Shown here piece by piece: positions 7,960 to 16,286 of a stretch of 41,333 nucleotides of DNA. How positions within the stretch are numbered: position 1 is the stretch's first letter; the number at the start of each line of letters is the position of its first letter. Origin of the DNA: Saccharofermentans sp. (GTDB lineage: Bacteria; Bacillota; Clostridia; Saccharofermentanales; Saccharofermentanaceae); assembly GCA_024403675.1 (NCBI GenBank), contig JAKSRH010000014.1, positions 1 to 41,333 of the forward strand. The letters run 5' to 3'. The notes under the pieces were generated by a model. It made no database searches. It was not told the origin of the DNA and saw nothing but the letters and a program-made list of their open reading frames with translations. The position numbers were made by a program, and so were the translations under genes.

Positions 7960-8697
7960 ATGGCGAACATTTTTTATAACTTCACATATGATGGATCTTT
8001 AGAGGGCTTATTATGTGTGTTTTTAAGGTGTATTTCTACCAGAGTATGCCCTAAGAGTATAGAGACGATTTATGCTGATAATTGCTCCGATGAATATACA
8101 TTTGTGAAGACGAATTATACTCTTGCTAGTAGATTTTATGAGTATGTGGAACGATTTTCTAATTCTTTGGTTCAGCAGATGCTTAAGGAAATTTTTCTTA
8201 CTGGACTTCCTAATCGTGAGCTGGATATGTATATGCTTGTCAGGAAGGCTCTGTGGCATGGAGGAGGCGTCGCAGACGATTTTACCGATAATGACCTAAG
8301 GCGTATCCAGATGGCCATCAGAGACCTCTACAGAGAGTCTCACAGTATAGTTTACGATGCGATATTTAATAAAAGGGGAGATATATCTATTTCTATAATT
8401 AACCCTCGTAATAGAGTACTTCCTATCGTTATGAATAATTTTCTATGTGATGATAGATTAGATGATTTTTTATTATATGATGAGCGCCATAAGATGGTTT
8501 TACTTCGTAATAATGATATGGATTATATAATCGATATTACTAAGTTTCTTATGGAGCCAGATATTGATACTGATTATTTGTATAAGAACGTATGGCAACA
8601 CTTTGTATGTAATGGTAATCTCAAAAAAATTAAGCCAATCCACAAATGTGGTCAACTCAATGATTCACTGACAATGCTGTGGGACATAGCGAATTAA
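7960..8697 (+). CDS. TIGR03915/DUF4130-like putative DNA metabolism protein
   Basis: A 245-residue soluble protein. The N-terminal FTYDGSLEGLLCVFLRC segment matches the YDGSFEGLL start of the TIGR03915 (DUF4130) family. The central segment (RKALWHGGGVADDF, then RDLYRESHSI) and the C-terminal INPRNRVLPIV...DDRLDDFLLYDERHKM follow the family pattern (REaHR, PdnnvLp, HFadRF, iYDekR), although several residues differ. Biochemical function is unknown. The family is annotated as DNA metabolism because it is usually paired with a radical SAM DNA repair protein (TIGR03916), which is not in this window. The start at 7960 is chosen because it matches the family N-terminus and follows GAGGAG (7944-7949). 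A 16-residue longer form from 7912 would begin inside the promoter. The LexA-box promoter supports a DNA damage role. Confidence 0.7.
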   Translation: MANIFYNFTYDGSLEGLLCVFLRCISTRVCPKSIETIYADNCSDEYTFVKTNYTLASRFYEYVERFSNSLVQQMLKEIFLTGLPNRELDMYMLVRKALWHGGGVADDFTDNDLRRIQMAIRDLYRESHSIVYDAIFNKRGDISISIINPRNRVLPIVMNNFLCDDRLDDFLLYDERHKMVLLRNNDMDYIIDITKFLMEPDIDTDYLYKNVWQHFVCNGNLKKIKPIHKCGQLNDSLTMLWDIAN

Positions 8698-8706
8698 TCT
8701 CAAATA

Positions 8707-8741
8707 AAAAAGGCCGACTCATCTTCATGAATCGGCCTTTA
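8707..8741. terminator. bidirectional intrinsic terminator
   Basis: AAAGGCCGA (8709-8717) pairs with TCGGCCTTT (8732-8740), with a further inner TCAT/ATGA stem. Runs of A on one side and T on the other let it serve both the plus-strand gene ending at 8697 and the minus-strand gene ending at 8763. Confidence 0.9.
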
Positions 8742-8762
8742 TTGATAACAATCAGTTGTTAA

Positions 8763-11135
8763 TTAGTCGTTCTTAGCAGCATCATTGCTTCTGATCTCTG
8801 TACGACGAATCTTACCAGAAATTGTCTTAGGAAGTTCTTCTACGAACTCTACGATACGTGGGTACTTGTAAGGAGCTGTCTTTTCCTTAACATAGTTCTG
8901 AATTTCTTTCTTGAGTTCTTCAGAAGCTTCAGCCTTACCAGGAACAAGAACGATAGTAGCCTTAACTACGATACCACGAACACCCTGTGGGTCTGGTGCA
9001 CCAGTTACTGCACACTCGAGTACATATGGGAGCTCCATGATTACGGACTCAATTTCGAATGGTCCGATACGGTAACCAGAAGACTTGATAACGTCATCGA
9101 TACGACCTACGTACCAGATGTAGCCATCCTCATCCATCCAAGCTGTATCACCTGTGTGATAGTAGCCATCGTGCCATGCGTCTGTTGTCTTCTCCTCGTT
9201 ACGATAGTAGCAGGAGTATAGACCTGTTGGAACATACTCGGAAGTCTTGATACAGATTTCGCCTGTCTCACCTGGCTTGCAGTCCTTATCGTCTGCATTG
9301 AGGATGTGGATGTCGTAAAGTGGGTTTGGCTTACCCATAGAACCCATACGAATCTTGGAACCAACGAGGTTAGCGATAGCAAGTGTTGTCTCTGTCTGAC
9401 CGAAGCCCTCCATGAGACGGATACCTGTAGCCTTAATCCACTGGTTAAATACCTCAGGGTTAAGAGCCTCACCAGCTGTTGTTGCATATTTGATAGAAGA
9501 GAGATCGTACTTATTGAGATCTTCCTTTACAAGGAAACGGAACATTGTTGGTGGAGCACAGAATGTTGTAATTCCGTACTTAGCGAACATAGGGAGAATC
9601 TCATCAGACTTGAACTTATCGAAGTCGAATGTGAAGATAGGAGCCTCGCAGAGCCACTGACCATAAATCTTACCCCAGAGAGCTTTACCCCAACCTGTAT
9701 CAGAGATTGTGAAGTGGAGACCGTTAGGGTCTACGTTGTGCCAGTGCTTAGCTGTTGTGATGTGGCCTAATGCATACAAATGTGAGTGCAATGCCATCTT
9801 AGGATAGCCTGTTGTACCAGATGTGAAGAACATTACCATTGGCTCATTGCCGCAGGAACAATCCTCTGGACGCTCGAATACATCAGAACACTCCTCAATA
9901 CCCTTATCGAAGTCGAGCCACTCACCACGAGCGCCGTTAACCATCATGAACTTTGTAGGAGCATCTTCACCATTTGCTGCCATGGCCTTAGCAGCCTTCA
10001 TAGCTTCCTCAGCTGTGTCTCCGTCTGGTGTCATAACAACTGCGGATACACCAGCAGCCTTATAACGATAATCGAAGTCATGCTCACGGAGGAGACATGT
10101 AGCAGGAATTGCAACAGCACCGAGCTTCTCGAGACCTACAATGGAGAACCAGAACTGGTAGTGTCTCTTAAGGATGAGCATAACCTTGTCGCCCTTCTTG
10201 ATACCGAGGCTCTTGAAATAGTTAGCTGCCTGGTTTGTTCTCTTGCTCATTTCTTCGAAAGTAAATCTGTGGTCTGTAACGCCATCCTTGGCAACCCACA
10301 TCATTGCTGTCTTATCTGGTGTCTTCTTAGCGATTTCGTCAACAACATCAAAACCGAAGTTGAACTTATCGCAAGCTTCCTTGTGGAAACCAACCTTTGT
10401 AAGCTTTCCTGTGGAATCGAACTCATCCCAGAAGAAGTGCTTGTATACAGGATCAACTACATTAGTAGCGAGATCTGTGTTAGTAATAGAATCTGTCTTG
10501 AGCTCTGTCTTAAGAGTCTCCTTACGTGTCTTGCCCTCTGTCCAAGCTTCTGGATTGAAGATGATGGAGTAGAACTCACAGTCCTCACCACCAACAGCAC
10601 ACTCATAGTGTGGTGTCATACTATCGAAGAATACGGAATCGCCCTCACGGAGAATCTCGGAGTTATCACCGAGGAGAACCTTAAGTGTACCCTTTGTGAT
10701 AATGAACATTTCCTGACCAGCATGAGAATGCATCTCATATGGTGGGTTAAGAGCATCGTCGGAGTAAGGAATTACTACGTGGAATGGCTCGAAGAACTTA
10801 TTTCTGAATCTTGAACCAAGACGCTCGAACTTAAATCCGTCACGACGTGCGATGGAACGACCCTCGCCCTTTCTTGTTACTGTGTACTCTGTAAGAGATG
10901 CAGAAGAACCTTCCATAAGTTCCTGCATATCAATCTCTGACATAGCTGCTACCTTGGAGAGAAAGCTGTAGTTGAAGTCCTTTTCACCGTTCTCATAAGT
11001 AACGTACTCTGCTTCAGTCATGCCGAGCTTTTCAGCCATTTCTGCTGTTGTAAGTTCCATGTCGAGACGAAGTCCCTTAACACGGTCTGCGATTTCCATG
11101 ATCTTTTCGCTCATGTTTACATCTAATTCTGACAT
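8763..11135 (-). CDS. XRE-HTH/cupin/acyl-CoA synthetase fusion protein
   Basis: This 790-residue protein joins a regulator to an enzyme. Residues ~12-75 are an XRE helix-turn-helix (TTAEMAEKLGMTEAEYVTYENG). Residues ~80-195 are a cupin with candidate metal ligands His136, His138, Glu142 and His176. Residues ~225-785 are an AMP-forming acyl-CoA synthetase: P-loop TSGTTGYPK (438-446), GFGQTETT (577-584), HTGD and WYVGRIDDVIKSSGYRIG, and the catalytic Lys775 in ISGK. TISDTGWGKALWG and ITTFCAPPTMFRFLV place it with the medium/branched-chain (MACS/ACSM) group, which activates short branched or medium-chain acids. All enzyme motifs are intact. AAAGGAG precedes the start. A T-box leader lies directly upstream. 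XRE-cupin proteins are normally stand-alone transcription factors, so the enzyme may sense its own substrate or product. The acid used is unknown. Confidence 0.92.
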   Translation of the reverse strand: MSELDVNMSEKIMEIADRVKGLRLDMELTTAEMAEKLGMTEAEYVTYENGEKDFNYSFLSKVAAMSEIDMQELMEGSSASLTEYTVTRKGEGRSIARRDGFKFERLGSRFRNKFFEPFHVVIPYSDDALNPPYEMHSHAGQEMFIITKGTLKVLLGDNSEILREGDSVFFDSMTPHYECAVGGEDCEFYSIIFNPEAWTEGKTRKETLKTELKTDSITNTDLATNVVDPVYKHFFWDEFDSTGKLTKVGFHKEACDKFNFGFDVVDEIAKKTPDKTAMMWVAKDGVTDHRFTFEEMSKRTNQAANYFKSLGIKKGDKVMLILKRHYQFWFSIVGLEKLGAVAIPATCLLREHDFDYRYKAAGVSAVVMTPDGDTAEEAMKAAKAMAANGEDAPTKFMMVNGARGEWLDFDKGIEECSDVFERPEDCSCGNEPMVMFFTSGTTGYPKMALHSHLYALGHITTAKHWHNVDPNGLHFTISDTGWGKALWGKIYGQWLCEAPIFTFDFDKFKSDEILPMFAKYGITTFCAPPTMFRFLVKEDLNKYDLSSIKYATTAGEALNPEVFNQWIKATGIRLMEGFGQTETTLAIANLVGSKIRMGSMGKPNPLYDIHILNADDKDCKPGETGEICIKTSEYVPTGLYSCYYRNEEKTTDAWHDGYYHTGDTAWMDEDGYIWYVGRIDDVIKSSGYRIGPFEIESVIMELPYVLECAVTGAPDPQGVRGIVVKATIVLVPGKAEASEELKKEIQNYVKEKTAPYKYPRIVEFVEELPKTISGKIRRTEIRSNDAAKND

Positions 11136-11227
11136 TTTTGCACTCCTTTGTGTTAATTCTCTTTGCCCATAGGTGTCAGCCTTGTGGCGGTTGATTTGCT
11201 TCTTAGGGGAAGACAGGAGTCAGGGCA

Positions 11228-11515
11228 ATAAAAAAGCCCCAAGTCTTCGTATCCTTCGAAGTAACTTGAGACGAACATAAATCCGCGGTACCACTCAACT
11301 TGTGTTAATAAACACCACCTTATGGGTTCTGACAAACCCCTTGCCTTAACGCGGCTACCCTCGGGAACAGTCTACTAGGGATAATCCTCTGGATGAGGGT
11401 CCTGTTCGGTGATCCTGCTCGGAAGTGATAGGCCTATGAGTAATAACATGGTATCGGTTCTCAGCTACCCCGATTCTCTGTAGCCAGTAAATACTCGACC
11501 GTCTTCGTCATAGCA
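11228..11515 (-). promoter_or_regulatory. T-box leader, probable leucine (CTC) specifier
   Basis: On the minus strand the T-box signature GAGTGGTACCGCGG is at 11303-11283 (approximately). Stem I has a GCT/AGC base with an ATGA bulge, an AGTA in the 5' side of the specifier loop, and an apical hairpin closed by ATCGG/CCGAT with the CAGAGA motif before it. The 3' side of the specifier loop reads TTA-CTC-A before the TAGGCC helix. By the standard position (specifier followed by a purine, then the lower helix) the codon is CTC, leucine. ATT (Ile) one step upstream is the main alternative. The TGGT bulge pairs with an ACCA tRNA end, consistent with tRNA-Leu. A terminator (CTCAAGT with ACTTGGG, then CTTTTTT) ends near 11229. 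An alternative TTGAG/CTCAA antiterminator is available. The gene starts about 90 nt downstream. Confidence 0.92.
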
Positions 11516-11546
11516 TTTAATGTCTATATATAAATAAACATTATAG

Positions 11547-11575
11547 AGAATAATCTGCGCAATGGCGTTTGTCAA
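11547..11575 (-). promoter_or_regulatory. promoter of the T-box transcript
   Basis: On the minus strand TTGACA (11575-11570), 17-nt spacer, TATTCT (11552-11547), about 35 nt before stem I of the T-box. Confidence 0.65.
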
Positions 11576-11712
11576 CATCTTTATTCAATCAGTTTTATTA
11601 ATATTTTATTTACAACGAAACAAAAGAATATACATCAGACAAAAATACAATGTAACTATGCATATTAGTATTTTTTGCGTAATTGACAAATATGACAAGA
11701 GAGGGCGTTTAT

Positions 11713-13041
11713 ATGTATCAAAAATACTTAGTTACCGGAGCTCTTCAGCCAGTTGGAAAACTTGTGGTTGAACTTCTTTTAGAAGAAGGAAAATCAGTTA
11801 GAGTATTGGTTCCACCTGAGGCAGATATTTCATCATTACGAGGTCTAGATGTAGAGATTATCGAGGGTGAGATTTTTGATAAGGATTCTATGAAAGAATT
11901 CTTTACTCTTGAAGATCCAAGACATTCAGCAATTATTCATACAGAAGAGATTGTAAGTATTTCTGATGAGACAAACATTAATATGAGACGTATTAATGTT
12001 ACTGGTTCCAATAATGTCATTGATCAGTGTCTTAAGACAAAAATCGGAAGAGTTATTTGTCTTGGCTCTGCATATGCCATTAATCCAAAGTCAGCTAGAG
12101 AGAACTCAGTTATGAGTTTTGATAGAACTAAGGTTGAAGGTGATTATGCTAAGTCCAAGGCCGAAGCCGCTGCATATGTTATGGAGAAGGTTTCTCTTAA
12201 CAAGATGAATGCATCAATTCTTTTGCCATCATTTATTATCGGTCCTGGCTTCTCAGATGATTACGATATTAATAAGATTCTTAAGAGTTATCTTGAGAAG
12301 GGTGTATCTCCTATTAAGGGTGGACATGCTTTTGTAGATGTTCGTGATGTTGCTATGGCACTTTCCGCAATCTGTGAGGAAGGTCAGGCTGGTGGTTGTT
12401 ATGTTCTTAATGGTGAGCATAAGACTACAGAAGATTTCTTTGCTGAGGTAAGTAAGGCTAATGGTTCTGACACACCTCTTAAGATTATGCCTAAGTGGAC
12501 AATGGGTAAGAGACTTGGAAAGTTTGTTGATACATACTATCGTATTGCAAAGAAGGATAACCCTAAGGAAGTATACGCACTCTTTATGAATGCTCCTGAT
12601 CAGACTTTTGATAGTACAGTAAATGACATGCTTCCTAACGGACAGGTAAGAACTGTTTATGAGTCAATCGACGATGTTATCCATAAGGTAAAAGTTAATG
12701 CAGGTGATTTGGTTCAGAAGCCAGCTACAGCTCTAGTAGAGGAAGTTCAGGAAGCCCCTGCAGAAGTTGTAGAGGAAGTGGTAGAAGAGGCTCCAAAGTC
12801 TATTCTTAATATTCCTAGCGTGCTTGGTACACTTAATTCCCTTAGCCTAAATAAAACAACAGAGATGAAGCCAACTCAGGAACCAGTAGTTGAGGAGCCA
12901 GTTGTTGAAGAAGCGCCAGTAGCAGAGGAGGCACCTGCTCCACAGGTGGAAGAGCCAGCAGAGGATGCACCTACTACACCAATTTGGGCAAAGCCAATTG
13001 ATGGTAATATCGAGTCATTAGATGATTTGGACGACCTCTAA
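11713..13041 (+). CDS. NAD-dependent epimerase/dehydratase-like protein with acidic Pro/Val/Glu tail
   Basis: A 442-residue protein with an extended short-chain dehydrogenase domain (about 1-320). The nucleotide-binding loop is degenerate (VTGALQPVG in place of TGGTGFIG), but the YAKSK active-site pair is present and HAFVDVRDVAMAL matches the family. Residues after ~330 form a disordered tail with repeats such as PVVEEPVVEEAPVAEEAP, ending in a separate conserved-looking acidic segment (ESLDDLDDL). The substrate is unknown. AGAGGG at about 11700-11705 with 7-nt spacing supports the ATG at 11713; in-frame TTG 11683 and ATG 11692 are less likely. It is divergent from the T-box unit and ends in its own terminator. 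Confidence 0.8.
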   Translation: MYQKYLVTGALQPVGKLVVELLLEEGKSVRVLVPPEADISSLRGLDVEIIEGEIFDKDSMKEFFTLEDPRHSAIIHTEEIVSISDETNINMRRINVTGSNNVIDQCLKTKIGRVICLGSAYAINPKSARENSVMSFDRTKVEGDYAKSKAEAAAYVMEKVSLNKMNASILLPSFIIGPGFSDDYDINKILKSYLEKGVSPIKGGHAFVDVRDVAMALSAICEEGQAGGCYVLNGEHKTTEDFFAEVSKANGSDTPLKIMPKWTMGKRLGKFVDTYYRIAKKDNPKEVYALFMNAPDQTFDSTVNDMLPNGQVRTVYESIDDVIHKVKVNAGDLVQKPATALVEEVQEAPAEVVEEVVEEAPKSILNIPSVLGTLNSLSLNKTTEMKPTQEPVVEEPVVEEAPVAEEAPAPQVEEPAEDAPTTPIWAKPIDGNIESLDDLDDL

Positions 13042-13065
13042 TTAAACAGTAATTTATTTGGTTTT

Positions 13066-13099
13066 ACTGCCCCGCTTTATAGTGGGGCAGTATTTTTTT
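13066..13099 (+). terminator. intrinsic terminator after the epimerase-like gene
   Basis: ACTGCCCCGC (13066-13075) pairs with GTGGGGCAGT (13082-13091) with one G-T pair, followed by ATTTTTTTG. Confidence 0.9.
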
Positions 13100-13100
13100 G

Positions 13101-13109
13101 TGTTATTAT
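13101..13109 (+). promoter_or_regulatory. extended -10 promoter for maf (predicted leaderless transcript)
   Basis: TG-T-TATTAT at 13101-13109 matches the extended -10 consensus. Only six bases (13110-13115) separate the box from the maf ATG, so transcription should begin at the A of the start codon. No ribosome binding site is present. Confidence 0.55.
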
Positions 13110-13115
13110 GTCCTC

Positions 13116-13706
13116 ATGAAAAAGATAGTATTAGCAAGTGCGTCACCACGACGCAAAGAATTAATGGCGTTAATCACCACTGATTATGAGGTGATTACTG
13201 CAGATGTGGATGAAAGATCAATAGAGAATAGCCTTCAAGGCAAGCCTGCAAATTATGTTGCTGCATCACTTGCTCGTGCTAAGGCGCAGGCTGTGTATGA
13301 CACATTAAGTGATTCTGATAAGAAAGTGTGTGCCGTGATTGGTGCGGATACATCCGTAATTATAGATGACAAAATTTTAGGAAAACCTTCATCTAAGGAA
13401 AATGCTAGAAATATGCTTACTAGTCTTTCTGGACGTACACATAGTGTCGTTACTGGTGTAGCTATAGTAACTAGTGAAGGTGTAGATGAATTTGTTGAGG
13501 AGAGCATTGTAGAATTCTCACCTCTTGATGAGTATCAGAAAAATCTTATAGAACGTTATATTAATACCGATGAACCATACGATAAAGCAGGTGGATATGG
13601 AATACAGCAGGGAGGTGCACTCCTCGTTAAGTCTGTATCCGGAGATTATTTCAATGTGGTTGGATTACCAGTAATGAAACTAGCCAGAAAGATTACTGAT
13701 CTATAA
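13116..13706 (+). CDS. maf: Maf family nucleoside triphosphate pyrophosphatase
   Basis: A 196-residue Maf/HAM1-fold protein. Family enzymes hydrolyse dTTP/UTP or modified nucleotides to monophosphates and help control septum formation. The N-terminal ILASASPRRKELM loop, the GADTSV motif with catalytic Asp, ILGKP and the SGRTHSVVTGVAI segment are all present, as is the C-terminal YDKAGGYGIQ and FNVVGLP. The start at 13116 is fixed by the canonical N-terminus MKKIVLASASPRR. There is no Shine-Dalgarno sequence, and an extended -10 box lies 6 nt before it. The 3' end overlaps the convergent gene by 14 bp. Confidence 0.95.
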   Translation: MKKIVLASASPRRKELMALITTDYEVITADVDERSIENSLQGKPANYVAASLARAKAQAVYDTLSDSDKKVCAVIGADTSVIIDDKILGKPSSKENARNMLTSLSGRTHSVVTGVAIVTSEGVDEFVEESIVEFSPLDEYQKNLIERYINTDEPYDKAGGYGIQQGGALLVKSVSGDYFNVVGLPVMKLARKITDL

Positions 13707-15540
13707 AGTGTCTACTAACATACTCTATAGTGTCTCTAGAGTTAAGAGGTGTACAGAGATGTTTTCCCTGGAAGTAAGTACAACCAAACTTTACAAGAGT
13801 ATCGAACTGTTCTGCTGAGCCTACACCTGTTGCAGCAACAGGAACGTCGATATCATTAAGAAGTTCGATAATAGATTTTGTAAGGATGCGCTGAGCACTT
13901 TCCGCTGACATATCTTCAGTAAAGTGGCCATCAAGTTTTACAAGTGATATAGGAAGAAGAGGAATATTGTTAAGGGAAGAATATCCTCTACCAAAATTAT
14001 CAAGAGCCATAGTAATTCCCATATCAGATAATTTCTCAAGAACAGGTCTAATATTGTGAGTAACAGATGTAAGACCTTCTTCTGGAATATCCACAATGAT
14101 GTTCTTCATATTACAGCCAGACTTAGCAATGGCATCAGCCAAATCTTCCACAACGCCAGTATTACGGATTTGTGTGATGGAGAGGTTAACGGTCATAGTA
14201 AGTGAAGGTTCGATACTATTAATCTCTACAAGCTTTTTAAGAGCGTTTTCCATGGAGATACGGCCAATCTGATAGATATGACCAGTCTTCTCAGCACAAA
14301 CCAAGAATTCACGAGTACTTACTACACCGTACATAGGACTATTCCATCTGACAAAAGCCTCGAAACCAGTGAGCTTTTTACTACTATTGAAACGTGGCTG
14401 ATAAACCATGTAAATCTCGTCATTTGCAATTGCAGTATCAAATACGGATTTAAGGTCTTCGATAGATAAGTCTCGAATGTCAGCGATAGAAGCTTTGCGA
14501 ATATCCTCAGGAAGAATCTCATGATCTGGCATGAACTTGATATACTCTGGATTACGCATTCTAGATTCAGCTAAGTGTACAAGCTCACCTGGGAAACGAC
14601 CATCTCTAGGGTACTGAACGATACCGCAGAGGAAGTTGGAATGAGGCTGATCTGCCATAGCTTTTCTGAGAATATCTACATACGCATTTGCTTCGTCATC
14701 ATTTTTAAAACGATTTGTAATTACAGCAAATTCATTACGAGATACACGTCCAACAAGATCTGAAGGATGTGCGGCCTCTCTAAGCTTGTGAGCCATTGCC
14801 TGAATAGAAAGATCAACAATTCTATGACCAAGCTTATGTGAAAATCTAACAGTATCATTTACCGTTACATAGTATACGTAGATAGGATTGTGTTTATCAC
14901 TTTCTATGCTAGAGTTCTGATCTTCTTTAATAGATTTATCGATAAGATGATCGAGTCGGTCAATAATCATATCTCTATTAGGAAGTGTAGTCATAGTGTC
15001 GAGAGGCTTAGATACAGACATCTCGATTACGTCAGTAACATTTTTCTGGCCTTTAAGGTCCTCGTGACGAACAATAAGACTTGTTCTAGTGACAGTGTCT
15101 CCAATTAACGCATGTGTCTCACTATTAATTCTTCTTGTTTGTTCACGTTCAAGACGCTCATGAAGCTTGTTCATGTTCTTGGCAATTTTTCTGAAGAACA
15201 ACTGGAATAAAAGAATAATAACCATTGATAGTAGAGAAATTGCGAACATATAAAGCTTAAGAGACTGATGAGACATCATGTATCTATAAGCATAGATTAT
15301 CATTTGAGCTATATTGAGAATCAGAGATATTACGAATCCTGGTGTTCCAAGTCCAAGATTAAAAAGTACAGAAATAATTACCAAATATATGGAAATAAAA
15401 ATCTGCAGTGATGCCTGATATAAAAAACTTTGCGCAGCAAGTCCACCGAGGAACAATACCGTCAGCAAAATAGTCGAAATAAGAAAGCTATTACGTTTCT
15501 TAAAAAAGATATTCACGTCATCATAATTCATACACACCAT
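13693..15540 (-). CDS. membrane protein with degenerate GGDEF and EAL domains
   Basis: A 615-residue protein with four to five N-terminal membrane segments (to ~residue 115), a short charged helix, a GGDEF-like domain (~180-335) and an EAL-like domain (~355-605). In the GGDEF domain TLPNRD is kept but the active site reads SRNEF, so cyclase activity is unlikely. In the EAL domain EAL reads EAF, DDFGTG reads DNFGRG, and the AEGVE motif reads ATGVG. Loss of the second Asp and of both Glu residues argues against phosphodiesterase activity. It may bind c-di-GMP as a receptor or act by protein contact. No ribosome binding site precedes the ATG at 15540 or the in-frame ATG at 15531; a GATAAT lies 7 nt before 15531. 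It lies 43 nt after the HAD gene on the same strand. Confidence 0.9.
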   Translation of the reverse strand: MVCMNYDDVNIFFKKRNSFLISTILLTVLFLGGLAAQSFLYQASLQIFISIYLVIISVLFNLGLGTPGFVISLILNIAQMIIYAYRYMMSHQSLKLYMFAISLLSMVIILLFQLFFRKIAKNMNKLHERLEREQTRRINSETHALIGDTVTRTSLIVRHEDLKGQKNVTDVIEMSVSKPLDTMTTLPNRDMIIDRLDHLIDKSIKEDQNSSIESDKHNPIYVYYVTVNDTVRFSHKLGHRIVDLSIQAMAHKLREAAHPSDLVGRVSRNEFAVITNRFKNDDEANAYVDILRKAMADQPHSNFLCGIVQYPRDGRFPGELVHLAESRMRNPEYIKFMPDHEILPEDIRKASIADIRDLSIEDLKSVFDTAIANDEIYMVYQPRFNSSKKLTGFEAFVRWNSPMYGVVSTREFLVCAEKTGHIYQIGRISMENALKKLVEINSIEPSLTMTVNLSITQIRNTGVVEDLADAIAKSGCNMKNIIVDIPEEGLTSVTHNIRPVLEKLSDMGITMALDNFGRGYSSLNNIPLLPISLVKLDGHFTEDMSAESAQRILTKSIIELLNDIDVPVAATGVGSAEQFDTLVKFGCTYFQGKHLCTPLNSRDTIEYVSRHFIDQ

Positions 15541-15583
15541 TATCTAACATGAATATGACATAGAAGTGAAGAAACCGTTATAT

Positions 15584-16279
15584 TTATTTTATATATATAC
15601 TAGTTGGTATCCAACTTTGAGAAGAAAATTTGCATTCTTTTGCCATTTGTTCCCAGTTGGAGATACTACCAACTCCAACTATGTCAAATATTGCACACAC
15701 ATCAAATCCGCCCAAGGTTGCACCTTTGGCTGCAAGTGGTACATCTTCAAAAACTAGTGTGTGTGAAGGTAATGTGCCTATTGCTGCGGATGTTTTAAGA
15801 TAAATGTCTGGATGTCTTTTGTCAGGGCATCCTTTAATGTCATCCAAAGTTAAAATGGCATCAAAGAGGTCATATACATCACATCTTTTGAGAACTGCAT
15901 CAGTATTTGGTCTTGTTAGAGCAGTAGCGCATCCTATTTTAAATCCTGTCTTATGAGCATTTAGCAGATACTCTTTTGCACCAGGTTTAAGAGGAACGGT
16001 TTCTCGGTATCCGCGCCCTACAAAGGTATTCCATTCATCTATGATGTCTTGAATACTGTCAGGAAGGTTGAATCTATCTTTGGTATATTGAGCGGCATCT
16101 TCAATAGAAACACTTTTTACGTAATCGGTGTAATCTGGAGTTACTTCAAAGCCTCTTTTGGACAAGAAAGATACATCTGCTTGAGTCCACAAATTCATAG
16201 AATCTAGCAAGGTTCCGTCCAAGTCGAAGATAAGACCGTCGTATAAATTTTTAATCACACTAATCTCTGGATAGTTCAT
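15584..16279 (-). CDS. HAD-superfamily phosphatase (subfamily IA)
   Basis: A 231-residue cytoplasmic HAD hydrolase of the phosphoglycolate phosphatase/beta-phosphoglucomutase type. Motif I is GLIFDLDGTLLDS with nucleophile Asp19 and acid Asp21. A helical cap follows. Motif II is in ATALTR, and the last motif is VFEDVPLAAKGA. The DLDGTLLDS form suggests a phosphatase acting on a small sugar or organic phosphate; the substrate is unknown. No ribosome binding site precedes the start; TATAAT lies 7 nt upstream of the ATG. The GGDEF-EAL gene follows on the same strand. Confidence 0.88.
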   Translation of the reverse strand: MNYPEISVIKNLYDGLIFDLDGTLLDSMNLWTQADVSFLSKRGFEVTPDYTDYVKSVSIEDAAQYTKDRFNLPDSIQDIIDEWNTFVGRGYRETVPLKPGAKEYLLNAHKTGFKIGCATALTRPNTDAVLKRCDVYDLFDAILTLDDIKGCPDKRHPDIYLKTSAAIGTLPSHTLVFEDVPLAAKGATLGGFDVCAIFDIVGVGSISNWEQMAKECKFSSQSWIPTSIYIK

Positions 16280-16286
16280 ATTAGTA

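Noticed and set aside
9786..10814. 342-codon plus-strand frame inside the acyl-CoA synthetase fusion gene
   Set aside because: Cys/His-rich composition typical of antisense frames; the minus-strand frame has all family motifs.
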